From Luteolibacter rhizosphaerae (GTDB lineage: Bacteria > Verrucomicrobiota > Verrucomicrobiia > Verrucomicrobiales > Akkermansiaceae), in the NCBI RefSeq assembly GCF_025950095.1, contig NZ_JAPDDR010000003.1:529522-593521 (forward strand): a stretch of 64,000 nucleotides of DNA, in the 5' to 3' direction. The notes below the pieces were generated by a model that saw only the letters and a program-made list of their open reading frames with translations, was not told the origin of the DNA and did not search any database. The position numbers and the translations under genes were made by a program. Below, one piece after another: positions 34,040-42,207 of this stretch (positions within the stretch are counted from its first letter, which is position 1; every line of letters starts with the position of its first letter).

Positions 34040-34675
34040 GTGGAGAATCCTTATCAAGTTCCGAAGTCCGCCCCGCCGCCCTTGCCCCTGCCCACCACGC
34101 AGGGTCTTCTGCCGGTGAGGTTTCTGGCACTCGCGGCGCTTTGGATGTTCGTGGGCTCCACCGCCCTAGCGGTGGCCGATCATCTCCTCAGGGCATTCAT
34201 GATGCCTCAGGCGTTGAGTTTGCACGACACTTACTATCTTGAAGGCCCGCCCCTCCTTGAGGGGGCAATGATCCTTTTGGGGCTTGGTAGTGTGATCCCT
34301 TACCTGATCTGGAAATACCGTGCGGCGTGGAATGCCGCCCGCATGTCGCCAGCCGGGATGACCGTTTCACCGGCCATGGCGGTCGGCTCCTACTTCATCC
34401 CGGTGGTAAACTTCTTCCTCCCTTGCAAGGCGATGGCGCAGATCACCCGCGTGTCCACCGGTAGCGGAGGCGTAGCCCTATGGTGGGCCACACAGCTGGG
34501 AGGAACACTTTTCGGATTGGTCATCGGTGTGATTCAGGGAGCCAACTCACCTGCGGCGCCGGGTCTGCTGGATCATCTCTATATTTCCCTAAGTGTGTTT
34601 TCGGTCTTTGCAGCTTGGAGGCTGATCATGGACATTACGCGGGCTCAAACCGCAGCAAGGCAGGGAGTTGATTGA
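34040..34675 (+). CDS. DUF4328-type membrane protein with NPYQVP N-terminus
   Basis: This 211-residue protein starts at GTG 41 bases after lysC. It has a proline-rich N-terminus (MENPYQVPKSAPPPLPLP) followed by about four or five membrane helices. YLIWKYRAAWNAA, the polar loop MTVSPAMAVGSYFIPVVNFFLPCKAM and a QI-R segment match the DUF4328 family, whose function is not known. The NPYxxP tag is shared with the 6603-7256 membrane protein. Confidence 0.8.
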   Translation: MENPYQVPKSAPPPLPLPTTQGLLPVRFLALAALWMFVGSTALAVADHLLRAFMMPQALSLHDTYYLEGPPLLEGAMILLGLGSVIPYLIWKYRAAWNAARMSPAGMTVSPAMAVGSYFIPVVNFFLPCKAMAQITRVSTGSGGVALWWATQLGGTLFGLVIGVIQGANSPAAPGLLDHLYISLSVFSVFAAWRLIMDITRAQTAARQGVD

Positions 34676-34687
34676 GGCCTGCGCCCT

Positions 34688-37531
34688 TCAGATCTCGCGG
34701 GAGTCCAAGAGCTTCTTCAGCACGTCCGCGAAGCGATTGTAGAAGAAGCCAAGCACCACCAGCGCCACGCCGAGCGAAAGGAAGGCGGTCACGCGGAAGA
34801 AGGTTGCGAAGTCCCATACGTCCACCACGAAGAGCTTGAGCACCGCGAAGCCTAACAGGGCGAAGCCGACGTGACGCAGAGCCGCCACCTTCTGCCAGAG
34901 TCCGGCGGACACCATCGTGAATCCGAGGACGGTCCATGCAATGGCCACCGGCTTCCACCCAAGGTGCCAGACCATGGTTTGCGTGCACCAAGCCGCCAGC
35001 AACGCGGCACCGGCCATGATCACCAGCGGGCGGATGTTGCGCCAATCCGGCTGCGGGAGCCTCGCCACGAAGGGGATGGTCAGCAAGGTGATCGCCACCA
35101 TCCAGCCCTCTGCGGAAGGAGGTGTGTCCATGGCATGCCATGGTGCGGTCGCCATCCTTGCGGCCAGCCAAGCCATGGCCACGCCAACCAAGGCCCAAGC
35201 TTCCGGAAGCCTGCCGCGTCCCAGAGATCCGGGGGCCAGCAGGAGGAGAAGGGAGCTCGCCGCGATCACATCGGCCCATGCATCCGGAGCCAGGCTCACC
35301 CATGCCGCGATCCAAGAGAGCACGGCGAGAGTGCGCGCGGCCGCGGCGGCCAGATCACTGATGTCATATCGTTGAGGGCGGTAGGCGATCCACGTGATCC
35401 CGCCTGCGATCAAAAGAGGGAGGAACTCCGCCGGCCACGGGATAGGAGACGAGCTGACTTGGAGGAATACGATCTCCCCGAGGAAGAACACGGAGGCCGC
35501 GATCAAGAGCGGACTAACAAGAAGGAAGCGGCCACCCGCGGCCAAGGCGATCGCGATCAGACCGGACACCAGCATGCGCCCGCCGGTAGTTAGATCCAGC
35601 GGGATGACCAGCGTGTGAAGTGCGACGACGATGATCGAGGCGGTGACAATGGCGGAGAAGTCGGCGATAGGGAACTTATCGTCTTCCCTCCGTGCCGGTG
35701 CCCGGTGGACCCAGAGCCAGTGGCCCGCGACGCCCATGAGCAAGGCCGTCGCGGGCCACCATCCGGCGAGCATCGTCTTCTCGCGGATCCAGGAAAAGGG
35801 ATGGGCCTGCACGATCAACAGCAGGGCGGCAGCGTGGAAGACCAGCGACCATGTTCCGAGTTCCCGCAGCCGGCCTTGTCGATCGAGAAGCAGCGCTGCC
35901 GCGCTCATCGCGGTGCCGATGCCGAGCACGCAGAGATAGCGGGTGCCGTCTTCCAAGTACAGGCACCAGCCCAGCAGGAGAGCCAAGCTTCCCGCGGCAA
36001 GAGAGAGCGAGGTTGCGGCCCTTGCAGGTTGGCCCGCCTCCCATGCCGGTCCGTGGCGTTGCCACCCCAGATAGAGCGGAGCCACGGAACTCATGATCAG
36101 AAACGCGGCGAGCGCCCGGTTCCAATCCGCGATCTCCCGGCCGAGTCCCGACCATAGGATCAGATAAAGTGCTCCCGCGAGCGCGGCGAGGGACGATGCG
36201 ACGAGCTCGACTCGGCCACCGTAGCGGGCATAGGCGATTGCGGTCAGCAGCGCTTGGACCGCGAGGCCGATCGCAAGCGTGTCTCCCTCCAACTTGAGAA
36301 CCATCGCCAGAGTCAGGGCTACCAGACCTTGGGCGAGCTGCGACTCACCGCTCGCTCGGTCGCTACGGCGGGCAAGGACCCCCATCGTCGCGAGCAGGAA
36401 TCCGAAGACCGCCGGCACCATCCAGTAGTCGGCACTTCCTTTTTGCTCGATCCAGACCGCGCTGAAGAGGGCGAAGAAAGCACCGTTGTTGATCGTCAGG
36501 AACCAGCCGCGAGCTTGTGCCGATAGGCCCGGGAAATACCGGGTGATGCCGGTGATTCCAGGCAGGGCGAACACTGCCCAAACCGGCGGCAGAAAGTAGA
36601 GAGCCGCTGCATCATGCTGCGGGCCGCCCGCTGCCCCCGCCGTCTGCCACCAGAGGAAGGAGAGGTAGGTTCCCGCCATCGCCACGATTCCGGGCGCGCC
36701 CCATTCGCGGCGGGTCATCAGGCCAATACCCGCGATGGCGAGTACGAGGTTGGATGCCGTCGAGAGCCATCCCAAAGGTTGCAGCACGGTCGCATAAGAG
36801 GCGAAGAGCAGGCCCATCACCGCCACCGCGCGGGAATCGCGGCGCAAGGCGATCGCGACGATCCCGCCTGCCACGGCCAGCAGCATGGCTCCGGCGATCA
36901 CGGGCGAATCCACCACCTGCAGGCGTGCTACATGGTGGGAGGCGAAGGTGCACCAGTAGAAGAAAGCGAGTCCTCCCGCGAGCAGCACCTCGCCGAAGCG
37001 CCTCAAGTTCTCGCGTTTCGCGTAGTGAACTCCTGCACCGGAGAGGGCTAGCGATCCGAGATAGAGAGCCGCGAGACGGATGCCCGGCGGCAAGTCGCGG
37101 ATCCAATTCTGATAGGCGAAGTTGCCAAGCAGCACGAAGCCGGTGAGGAGCAGGGCGATACCGATCCGTACCAACCAAACCCGACCGAAGCGTAGCTCCA
37201 GCGGCGCGCGTTCGGCGGGCTTCCGCTCCGCAGCGGGGGCGGGGTACGGCGGCGGACTCGCGGGTTGCACCGTTTCCATGGGACGGTATGCCGGCTTGGC
37301 GATCGTCACGGGCACCGGCGCGACCTCCTCCGCCACGACAGAAGCGGATTCAAGCGCGGGGGAAAGAAGCGATTCCAGCTCGGAGAGACGCAACCTCAGC
37401 GTGGCCAGCTCGGCGGCATGATGCTGCTCGAGCGAGGCGAGCCGCTGCCTCATGAGATGCAGCTCGGCCCAAGCCTTGGCATTGGTCTCTTCGTTCACAG
37501 CGATAGCATACCCGGCCCCGGGTGAACTCAT
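34688..37531 (-). CDS. DUF2339 family polytopic membrane protein
   Basis: This 947-residue protein has a cytoplasmic N-terminal coiled coil (~20-55, LMRQRLASLEQHHAAELATL), a proline-rich linker, and then some 25 or more transmembrane helices. The DUF2339 hallmarks are ELRFGRVWLVRIGIALLLTGFVLLGNFAY near the linker, repeated Trp-containing helices, and the C-terminal GFAVLKLFVVDVWDFATFFRVTAFLSLG. The role is unknown; membership of a cell-envelope or transport complex is plausible. It is convergent with the DUF4328 gene, with 12 bases between the stops. Confidence 0.88.
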   Translation of the reverse strand: MSSPGAGYAIAVNEETNAKAWAELHLMRQRLASLEQHHAAELATLRLRLSELESLLSPALESASVVAEEVAPVPVTIAKPAYRPMETVQPASPPPYPAPAAERKPAERAPLELRFGRVWLVRIGIALLLTGFVLLGNFAYQNWIRDLPPGIRLAALYLGSLALSGAGVHYAKRENLRRFGEVLLAGGLAFFYWCTFASHHVARLQVVDSPVIAGAMLLAVAGGIVAIALRRDSRAVAVMGLLFASYATVLQPLGWLSTASNLVLAIAGIGLMTRREWGAPGIVAMAGTYLSFLWWQTAGAAGGPQHDAAALYFLPPVWAVFALPGITGITRYFPGLSAQARGWFLTINNGAFFALFSAVWIEQKGSADYWMVPAVFGFLLATMGVLARRSDRASGESQLAQGLVALTLAMVLKLEGDTLAIGLAVQALLTAIAYARYGGRVELVASSLAALAGALYLILWSGLGREIADWNRALAAFLIMSSVAPLYLGWQRHGPAWEAGQPARAATSLSLAAGSLALLLGWCLYLEDGTRYLCVLGIGTAMSAAALLLDRQGRLRELGTWSLVFHAAALLLIVQAHPFSWIREKTMLAGWWPATALLMGVAGHWLWVHRAPARREDDKFPIADFSAIVTASIIVVALHTLVIPLDLTTGGRMLVSGLIAIALAAGGRFLLVSPLLIAASVFFLGEIVFLQVSSSPIPWPAEFLPLLIAGGITWIAYRPQRYDISDLAAAAARTLAVLSWIAAWVSLAPDAWADVIAASSLLLLLAPGSLGRGRLPEAWALVGVAMAWLAARMATAPWHAMDTPPSAEGWMVAITLLTIPFVARLPQPDWRNIRPLVIMAGAALLAAWCTQTMVWHLGWKPVAIAWTVLGFTMVSAGLWQKVAALRHVGFALLGFAVLKLFVVDVWDFATFFRVTAFLSLGVALVVLGFFYNRFADVLKKLLDSREI

Positions 37532-37584
37532 TCCATCGATTCACCTGCTGCGATCATCGAGGAAAGCGATGATCGGCGGGTCGA

Positions 37585-38586
37585 TCACTTCTTCTTTTTC
37601 GGCAGCGCGCTGATCCAGCGCTCCACGTCCGTGATCACCTGCTCCTTCTTCTTATCGTACATCAGCAGATGGTAGGAGTCCGGATAGAGTTTCATCTGCC
37701 GGGTCTTCTTGTCCGGGATATTGCCGAAGAAGTCCTTCACATCCTCCGTGCGGCTGAAGAAGTCCTTGTCACCGTGGAGGACCAAGGTGGGCACGGCAAA
37801 GGTCTTGGCGCAGTCCGGCATGCCGTCGATCAGCTCGCCGAGCGTCACCAGCAGGCGCAGCGTGTGCTTGTCGATGTGCCAGGAGTTCGTCTCCGCCTGT
37901 TCCGAGTGGATTGTGTCGTGGGTCATCTGGACCTCTTGGCCGCCGGCCAGAGTCTCGAGGGAAAGCCGGGCCATCGGAGCCACATTGGCCATCTGGCGGA
38001 CCAGATCCTTTTTCCACTGCGGGAAGTCGTCCCGGAACTTCACGACCGGAGAGGACAGCACCAGCGCATCGCAGGGCGGCCGCTTTCCTTCGGCGGCGTT
38101 CAGGCGGTAGGTGTGGGAAGCGATCAGGGCGCCCATGCTCTCGCCGAACCAGATAACCTTCGCCTTCGGGTGCTTCTCGCGCACCATCTCGGTGAAGCGG
38201 GTCAGATCCTTGTACCACTCCTGAGGGTCATCGATATCACCGCGGCGCTCTTTCAGCGGGTCCTTGCCTTGGCCTCGGACCTCGTAGGCGTAGACAGCCG
38301 TCTTGGGCTGCTCCTTGAGCATCCGCTTGCCGAGATTCTCGTAATCGATCGCGGCTCCGCAGAAGCCATGGATGCCGATCACCACCACGTTCGGCTCGCT
38401 CTCCGGCTTCACCCATTTCCGGTAGCCGAAGGTTTCCCGGCGCAGCGACTCCTCGGGCTTGTCAGTGACGAGGGTGTAGTCGGTAGCGCACTGACTCAGA
38501 GCCAGTGCCGACGCCGCGAGGCAGCAAAACCGTAGTGCAAGATGCAGCGGCCGACCAAGCCGGGAGCTCCCTGAAATGTCCTTCAT
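37585..38586 (-). CDS. Exported alpha/beta hydrolase, monoacylglycerol lipase-like
   Basis: This 333-residue protein has an N-terminal hydrophobic signal (HLALRFCCLAASALALSQC). The serine hydrolase triad is complete: Ser in WFGESMGALIASH (GxSxG), Asp in LHGDKDFFS and His in DSYHLLMYD. The oxyanion-hole motif is IGIHGFCGAAIDYENL. It belongs to the Hydrolase_4/lysophospholipase group that cleaves mono-acylglycerols or lysophospholipids. It is followed by a 9-bp hairpin (37551-37575) before the DUF2339 gene. A GTG at 38604 is an alternative start. Confidence 0.87.
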   Translation of the reverse strand: MKDISGSSRLGRPLHLALRFCCLAASALALSQCATDYTLVTDKPEESLRRETFGYRKWVKPESEPNVVVIGIHGFCGAAIDYENLGKRMLKEQPKTAVYAYEVRGQGKDPLKERRGDIDDPQEWYKDLTRFTEMVREKHPKAKVIWFGESMGALIASHTYRLNAAEGKRPPCDALVLSSPVVKFRDDFPQWKKDLVRQMANVAPMARLSLETLAGGQEVQMTHDTIHSEQAETNSWHIDKHTLRLLVTLGELIDGMPDCAKTFAVPTLVLHGDKDFFSRTEDVKDFFGNIPDKKTRQMKLYPDSYHLLMYDKKKEQVITDVERWISALPKKKK

Positions 38587-38654
38587 CCGTTGAAATTGTG
38601 CCACTTCTTACGGATGCCCGCAACGCTGCTTTCCACGAAGTTTCCCCGGAGAAA

Positions 38655-39728
38655 TCACGCACCTGCGGGCTGTTTCTCCACCAGACCGGACCGGATAGCG
38701 GGCAGGATCTCATCCAGCGTCTCGGCGATCGCGAAGTCGCCCGGGTCGCAGAAGGTCTTGAGGAGTCCGATCAGGGGATCCCAGAAGCGAACTCCAGCCG
38801 GGTTGAGCCGATTGAACAGAACCACCGGTTTGCCGGTCATCAGCGGGTTCTTCTGGCGCTTGAAGATCATCAGTGCCAGCAGCTCCTGCACGGTGCCCGC
38901 GCCACCGGGGAAAATAACGAAAGCGTCCGAGTTCTCGATCATCACCTCCATGCGGGTGTAAATGTCGGGGCGGAGCCAGAAGCTGGAGAGCCCGTCGGGA
39001 AGGCCTTCGAGCTCGATGATGTGCGGCACGTTGGAGCCGGCGGTCCAGCCGCCCGCACCCACGGATCCCTCGACCACCGCACCCATGATCCCGGAGCGCC
39101 CGGCACCGGATACGCAGCCCATCTTGTTCTCCGCCAGCTGGCGGCCGAGCGACTCGCCATCCGCCAGATAGAAAGGTTCTTCCAAGGTAGCGGAGCAAAA
39201 GACGCAGACATTCGCGATATAGTCGTCGGGCACCGGCTCTTCGAATGAGGTGGCCTTGCTCTCTCCGATCTTCTCGCGTCCGGCATCCGGCAGGCCCTTC
39301 ATGCGGACCATTTCCAAGGTATCGAGAACCCCCTCCGGGTGCTCGGCGGCCAGCAGGAAATCCCGGTGGTCCTGCTTGATCGTTCCCATCCGGTTGAGGT
39401 GGTCCAGCACCGCGAAGAAGGGGTTCCAGGATCCATCGGTATTCAGGATCACGGTCGGCTTGCCGGCCAGATTCCGGTCGATCGTCTGGTAGCCCACGAA
39501 GATCGAGATCGCCTTGAACATGTCTTCCAGCGTCGCGCCGGGAGTGAACACGAAGGCCTCGGACTCGATGATCTTGCGCTCGATGTTTGAAAGCGTGATG
39601 CGCTGGTCGCCGTTGGAATTGTAGATATCCCAACCTTTGCTAAACAGCAGGTAGAGCAGGCGTGCACGCACTTCCCGTCCCGGATCGTCGGTTCCGCGGA
39701 CGGTTCCAGAAAGTCTTACTTTAGGCAT
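38655..39728 (-). CDS. Tandem LOG-domain protein (nucleotide 5'-monophosphate nucleosidase-like)
   Basis: This 357-residue protein is built of two LOG/Rossmann units. The C-terminal unit (~170-345) has the canonical site: GCVSGAGRSGIMGAV, and FPGGAGTVQELLALM with the PGGxGTxxE motif. The N-terminal unit (~1-150) keeps only a degenerate copy, VFTPGATLEDMFKAISIF. LOG-type enzymes cleave nucleoside 5'-monophosphates (cytokinin, CMP, IMP and others) to base plus ribose 5-phosphate. It is divergent from a cytosine deaminase gene 85 bases away, so a nucleobase-recovery role fits. ATG at 39728 is chosen over an extended 39815 start. Confidence 0.83.
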   Translation of the reverse strand: MPKVRLSGTVRGTDDPGREVRARLLYLLFSKGWDIYNSNGDQRITLSNIERKIIESEAFVFTPGATLEDMFKAISIFVGYQTIDRNLAGKPTVILNTDGSWNPFFAVLDHLNRMGTIKQDHRDFLLAAEHPEGVLDTLEMVRMKGLPDAGREKIGESKATSFEEPVPDDYIANVCVFCSATLEEPFYLADGESLGRQLAENKMGCVSGAGRSGIMGAVVEGSVGAGGWTAGSNVPHIIELEGLPDGLSSFWLRPDIYTRMEVMIENSDAFVIFPGGAGTVQELLALMIFKRQKNPLMTGKPVVLFNRLNPAGVRFWDPLIGLLKTFCDPGDFAIAETLDEILPAIRSGLVEKQPAGA

Positions 39729-39813
39729 GAGATTCGCTGAGGGCAGGGTGATCCAGCAGACGCCGTGCCGGGGGCAACCGGAGGCGTGTAGGGCAGGCCG
39801 AACTATAACGCAC

Positions 39814-40254
39814 ATGGACCCGTTTCTTCAAGCCGCCATCGCGGAAGCCTCGGCAGGACTCGCCGAAGGAGGAATCCCCATCGGCAGCGTCCTCGTCCGT
39901 CAGGGGATCATCCTCGGTCGCGGTCACAACCGCCGCATGCAGCAGGGTAACCCCGTGCTACATGGCGAGATGGATGCCCTCCAGAACGCCGGCCGTCTGC
40001 CCGCGCACATCTACCGCGAGTGCACGCTCTACACCACGCTCTCGCCCTGTCCGATGTGCTCGGGCGCGATCCTGCTCTACGGCATTCCGAAGGTGGTGAT
40101 CGGCGAGAACCAGACCTTCATGGGCGAGGAGGAACTTCTGAAGAGCCGCGGCGTGGAGATCGAGGTCGTGCAGAGCGAGAAGTGCATCCAGCTCATGCGC
40201 ACCTTCATCGAGGCCAATCCGACCGTGTGGAACGAGGATATCGGCGAAACCTGA
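39814..40254 (+). CDS. Cytosine deaminase, yeast FCY1-like
   Basis: This 146-residue deaminase has zinc and catalytic motifs HGEMDALQNAGR (His, Glu) and LSPCPMCSGAILLYGIP (two Cys). The whole chain tracks yeast cytosine deaminase: GGIPIGSVLV near the start, LGRGHNRRMQQG, YRECTLYTTLSPC, VVIGEN and the C-terminal WNEDIGE. That tail is specific to the FCY1 group rather than to guanine or tRNA deaminases, or to the large CodA enzyme. It converts cytosine to uracil. ATG at 39814 was chosen because upstream codons are not conserved. Confidence 0.88.
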   Translation: MDPFLQAAIAEASAGLAEGGIPIGSVLVRQGIILGRGHNRRMQQGNPVLHGEMDALQNAGRLPAHIYRECTLYTTLSPCPMCSGAILLYGIPKVVIGENQTFMGEEELLKSRGVEIEVVQSEKCIQLMRTFIEANPTVWNEDIGET

Positions 40255-40265
40255 ACCGTGATTGC

Positions 40266-40661
40266 TCAAGCGCCGGCCTTCGGATCCGGCAGGATCTCCG
40301 CTAGCTCGAAATCGATGATACAGAAGCGGCCCGCGCGGGTGTCGTAGGTGATGTTGCGCGGTTCGGCATCGAGGTGCCGCACGCCGTAGTCTCTTTCGAG
40401 GTCCGCGAAAAGCTGGTCCGAGCGCTCCCTGCTGATCGTGTCCGCCGGTTTGCCGCAGCCGGTGGAGACGAAGTAGAGCTCCTCCGGATACTCCTCCAGT
40501 ACCTTCGGTACGTAGTCGCAGCCGCGTTCTTCCAGCACCTTTAGTACCGCCACCTCGTTCGCATAGCGCTTGTCGGCATCGGTGCCGCGGAACCGCTTGT
40601 GCACGCGGTTCATCCAGTCGAGCCGCACGTGGGCGCGGATGCCATCCTTGAGGTCTTTCAT
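40266..40661 (-). CDS. Minimal kinase-like protein
   Basis: This 131-residue cytoplasmic protein looks like a shrunken protein-kinase/phosphotransferase fold: a Lys in NRVHKRFRG, an acidic helix residue in YANEVAVLKVLEERG, a catalytic-loop match RHLDAEPRNITYD (HxDxxxxN) and a metal-loop match IIDFELAEI (DFE instead of DFG). It lacks a glycine-rich loop and is about half the size of the smallest usual kinases (Bud32/RIO-like). Its ATG overlaps the mgtE stop by four bases, so it is co-translated with the Mg channel. Activity is unproven. Confidence 0.7.
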   Translation of the reverse strand: MKDLKDGIRAHVRLDWMNRVHKRFRGTDADKRYANEVAVLKVLEERGCDYVPKVLEEYPEELYFVSTGCGKPADTISRERSDQLFADLERDYGVRHLDAEPRNITYDTRAGRFCIIDFELAEILPDPKAGA

Positions 40662-42055
40662 AATCCGAGAATGGCCCGGGCCACGCTAAAGTAGATCACC
40701 ATCCCGGAGACGTCCACGATCGCCGCGATGGCGGGCGCGGAAACGACGGCGGGGTCGAGTTTTGCGGCTCGTGCCCCCAGTGGCAGCAGCGAGCCGAGGA
40801 AGGTGGCGGAAGTGACCTGGGTGGTGAGCGCGATCGCCACCGCAAGCGCCACCTTCGCCAAGCTCATCCCGCCCGGCAAGTTGAAGTGGAAGAAGGGCAG
40901 CAGCAGCACCGTGAAGAGCGCCATGCAGGTGCCCAGCAAGGTCCCCAGGAAGAAGCCCGTCCGCAGTTCCTTCCACGCCACGCGCCACGCCGATCCCGGG
41001 TCGATCTCGCCCAGAGACATCGCCCGGATCACCATCGTGGAGGCCTGCCCGCCGGTGTTGCCGCCCGCGGCCACCACCATCGGCAGGAACAGCGAGAGGA
41101 TGAAAACCTGGCTCAGTACCGTGCCGAAGCGCATCATCACATAGCCCGACAGGATCGAAACGAATGCCAGCCCGGTGAGCCATCCCGCCCGGCGGCGGAA
41201 CTGCGTGAGGATCGTGGTATTGAGATAGGTTTCCTCCGATTGCTCGCCACCGATACCCGCGATCTTTTCGATGTCCTCGGTGCTTTCCTCCTGCATGATC
41301 TCCATCGCGTCATCGTGGGTGATGATGCCGAGGAGGTGGTCGAATTCATCCACGACCGGCAGCGCGATCAGGTCATACTTGAGCAGCATGTTCGCCGCTT
41401 CTTCCTGGTCCGCGGTCGCCAGCACGCGCTCCGGTCCGATCTCGCGCATGATATCGCGCACCGGAGTATCCCAGGTGTTGAAGGCCAGATCGCGGAAGCG
41501 CAGCTTGCCCATCAGACGGCCTTTGTCATCCACCACGAAGATCCGGCTGAGCGTCTCCGTGGATTCCTGGCCCCGGCGCAGCATCTCGATCGCCTGCTTC
41601 ACGGTCTGGTTCAGGAAGATCCGGCCGATCCGGGTAGTCATGCGCCCGCCCGCCGTGTCGTGGTCGTACTTCAGCAGCGAGCGGGTCAGCTCTTCATCCT
41701 CCGGACCCAGCAGGCCCAGGAAGCGCAGCCGCGCCTCGTCGCCCACGTCCTGCAGGACGTCCACGCGGTCGTCATCCGAGAGTTCGCGGAAGAGCACCTT
41801 CAACTCCGAGGGGCTGAAGGCATCCAGCGCCTCCTCGATCAGGGAGTCAGGCAGCTCCACGATCATGTCCGCCGCCAGCGCGGGGCCGATCGTCTTCAGG
41901 AAGACCGGGTGCTTCTCTTCATCGAGCTCCTGATAAGCCTTCGCGAGGTCCGCGTAGTGGGTCTCCTCGGCCAGCGCCCGGACCGCGCTCAGATCCTCCG
42001 CCTCCACCGCCCGGAGCAACTCGTCGTGGGGCGTGGTGGCTTCGTCGTCCGGCAT
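40658..42055 (-). CDS. mgtE: Magnesium transporter MgtE
   Basis: This 465-residue Mg2+ channel has a cytosolic N domain (~1-135) with the helical LPDSLIEEALDAFSPSELKVLF block and YDHDTAGGRMTT at its end, two CBS domains (~145-270; FVVDDKGRLMGKLRFRDL, LPVVDEFDHLLGIITHDDAMEIM), a plug helix and five membrane helices with GNTGGQASTMVIRAM. In this family cytosolic Mg closes the pore through the N and CBS domains. It is followed, with a four-base overlap, by the minimal kinase-like gene. Confidence 0.95.
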   Translation of the reverse strand: MPDDEATTPHDELLRAVEAEDLSAVRALAEETHYADLAKAYQELDEEKHPVFLKTIGPALAADMIVELPDSLIEEALDAFSPSELKVLFRELSDDDRVDVLQDVGDEARLRFLGLLGPEDEELTRSLLKYDHDTAGGRMTTRIGRIFLNQTVKQAIEMLRRGQESTETLSRIFVVDDKGRLMGKLRFRDLAFNTWDTPVRDIMREIGPERVLATADQEEAANMLLKYDLIALPVVDEFDHLLGIITHDDAMEIMQEESTEDIEKIAGIGGEQSEETYLNTTILTQFRRRAGWLTGLAFVSILSGYVMMRFGTVLSQVFILSLFLPMVVAAGGNTGGQASTMVIRAMSLGEIDPGSAWRVAWKELRTGFFLGTLLGTCMALFTVLLLPFFHFNLPGGMSLAKVALAVAIALTTQVTSATFLGSLLPLGARAAKLDPAVVSAPAIAAIVDVSGMVIYFSVARAILGL

Positions 42056-42207
42056 GCGGGAAGTTTACGGAGGGAGAGGCGCTCGCCAAGAGCGGATCGG
42101 TGACAGAGGCCTGTTTGGAGCGGATTCTCCCCTCGTCCCACCGGGTCGGCCGGAGCACTGAACATCCTTCGCAGAGGGCATTCGTGCTGCTAGAGCTTCC
42201 GCGTCCC

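Noticed and set aside
37551..37575. 9-bp hairpin CGATCATCG/CGATGATCG between the lipase-like and DUF2339 genes as a terminator
   Set aside because: There is no T-run on either strand, so it is noted only as a weak intercistronic structure.
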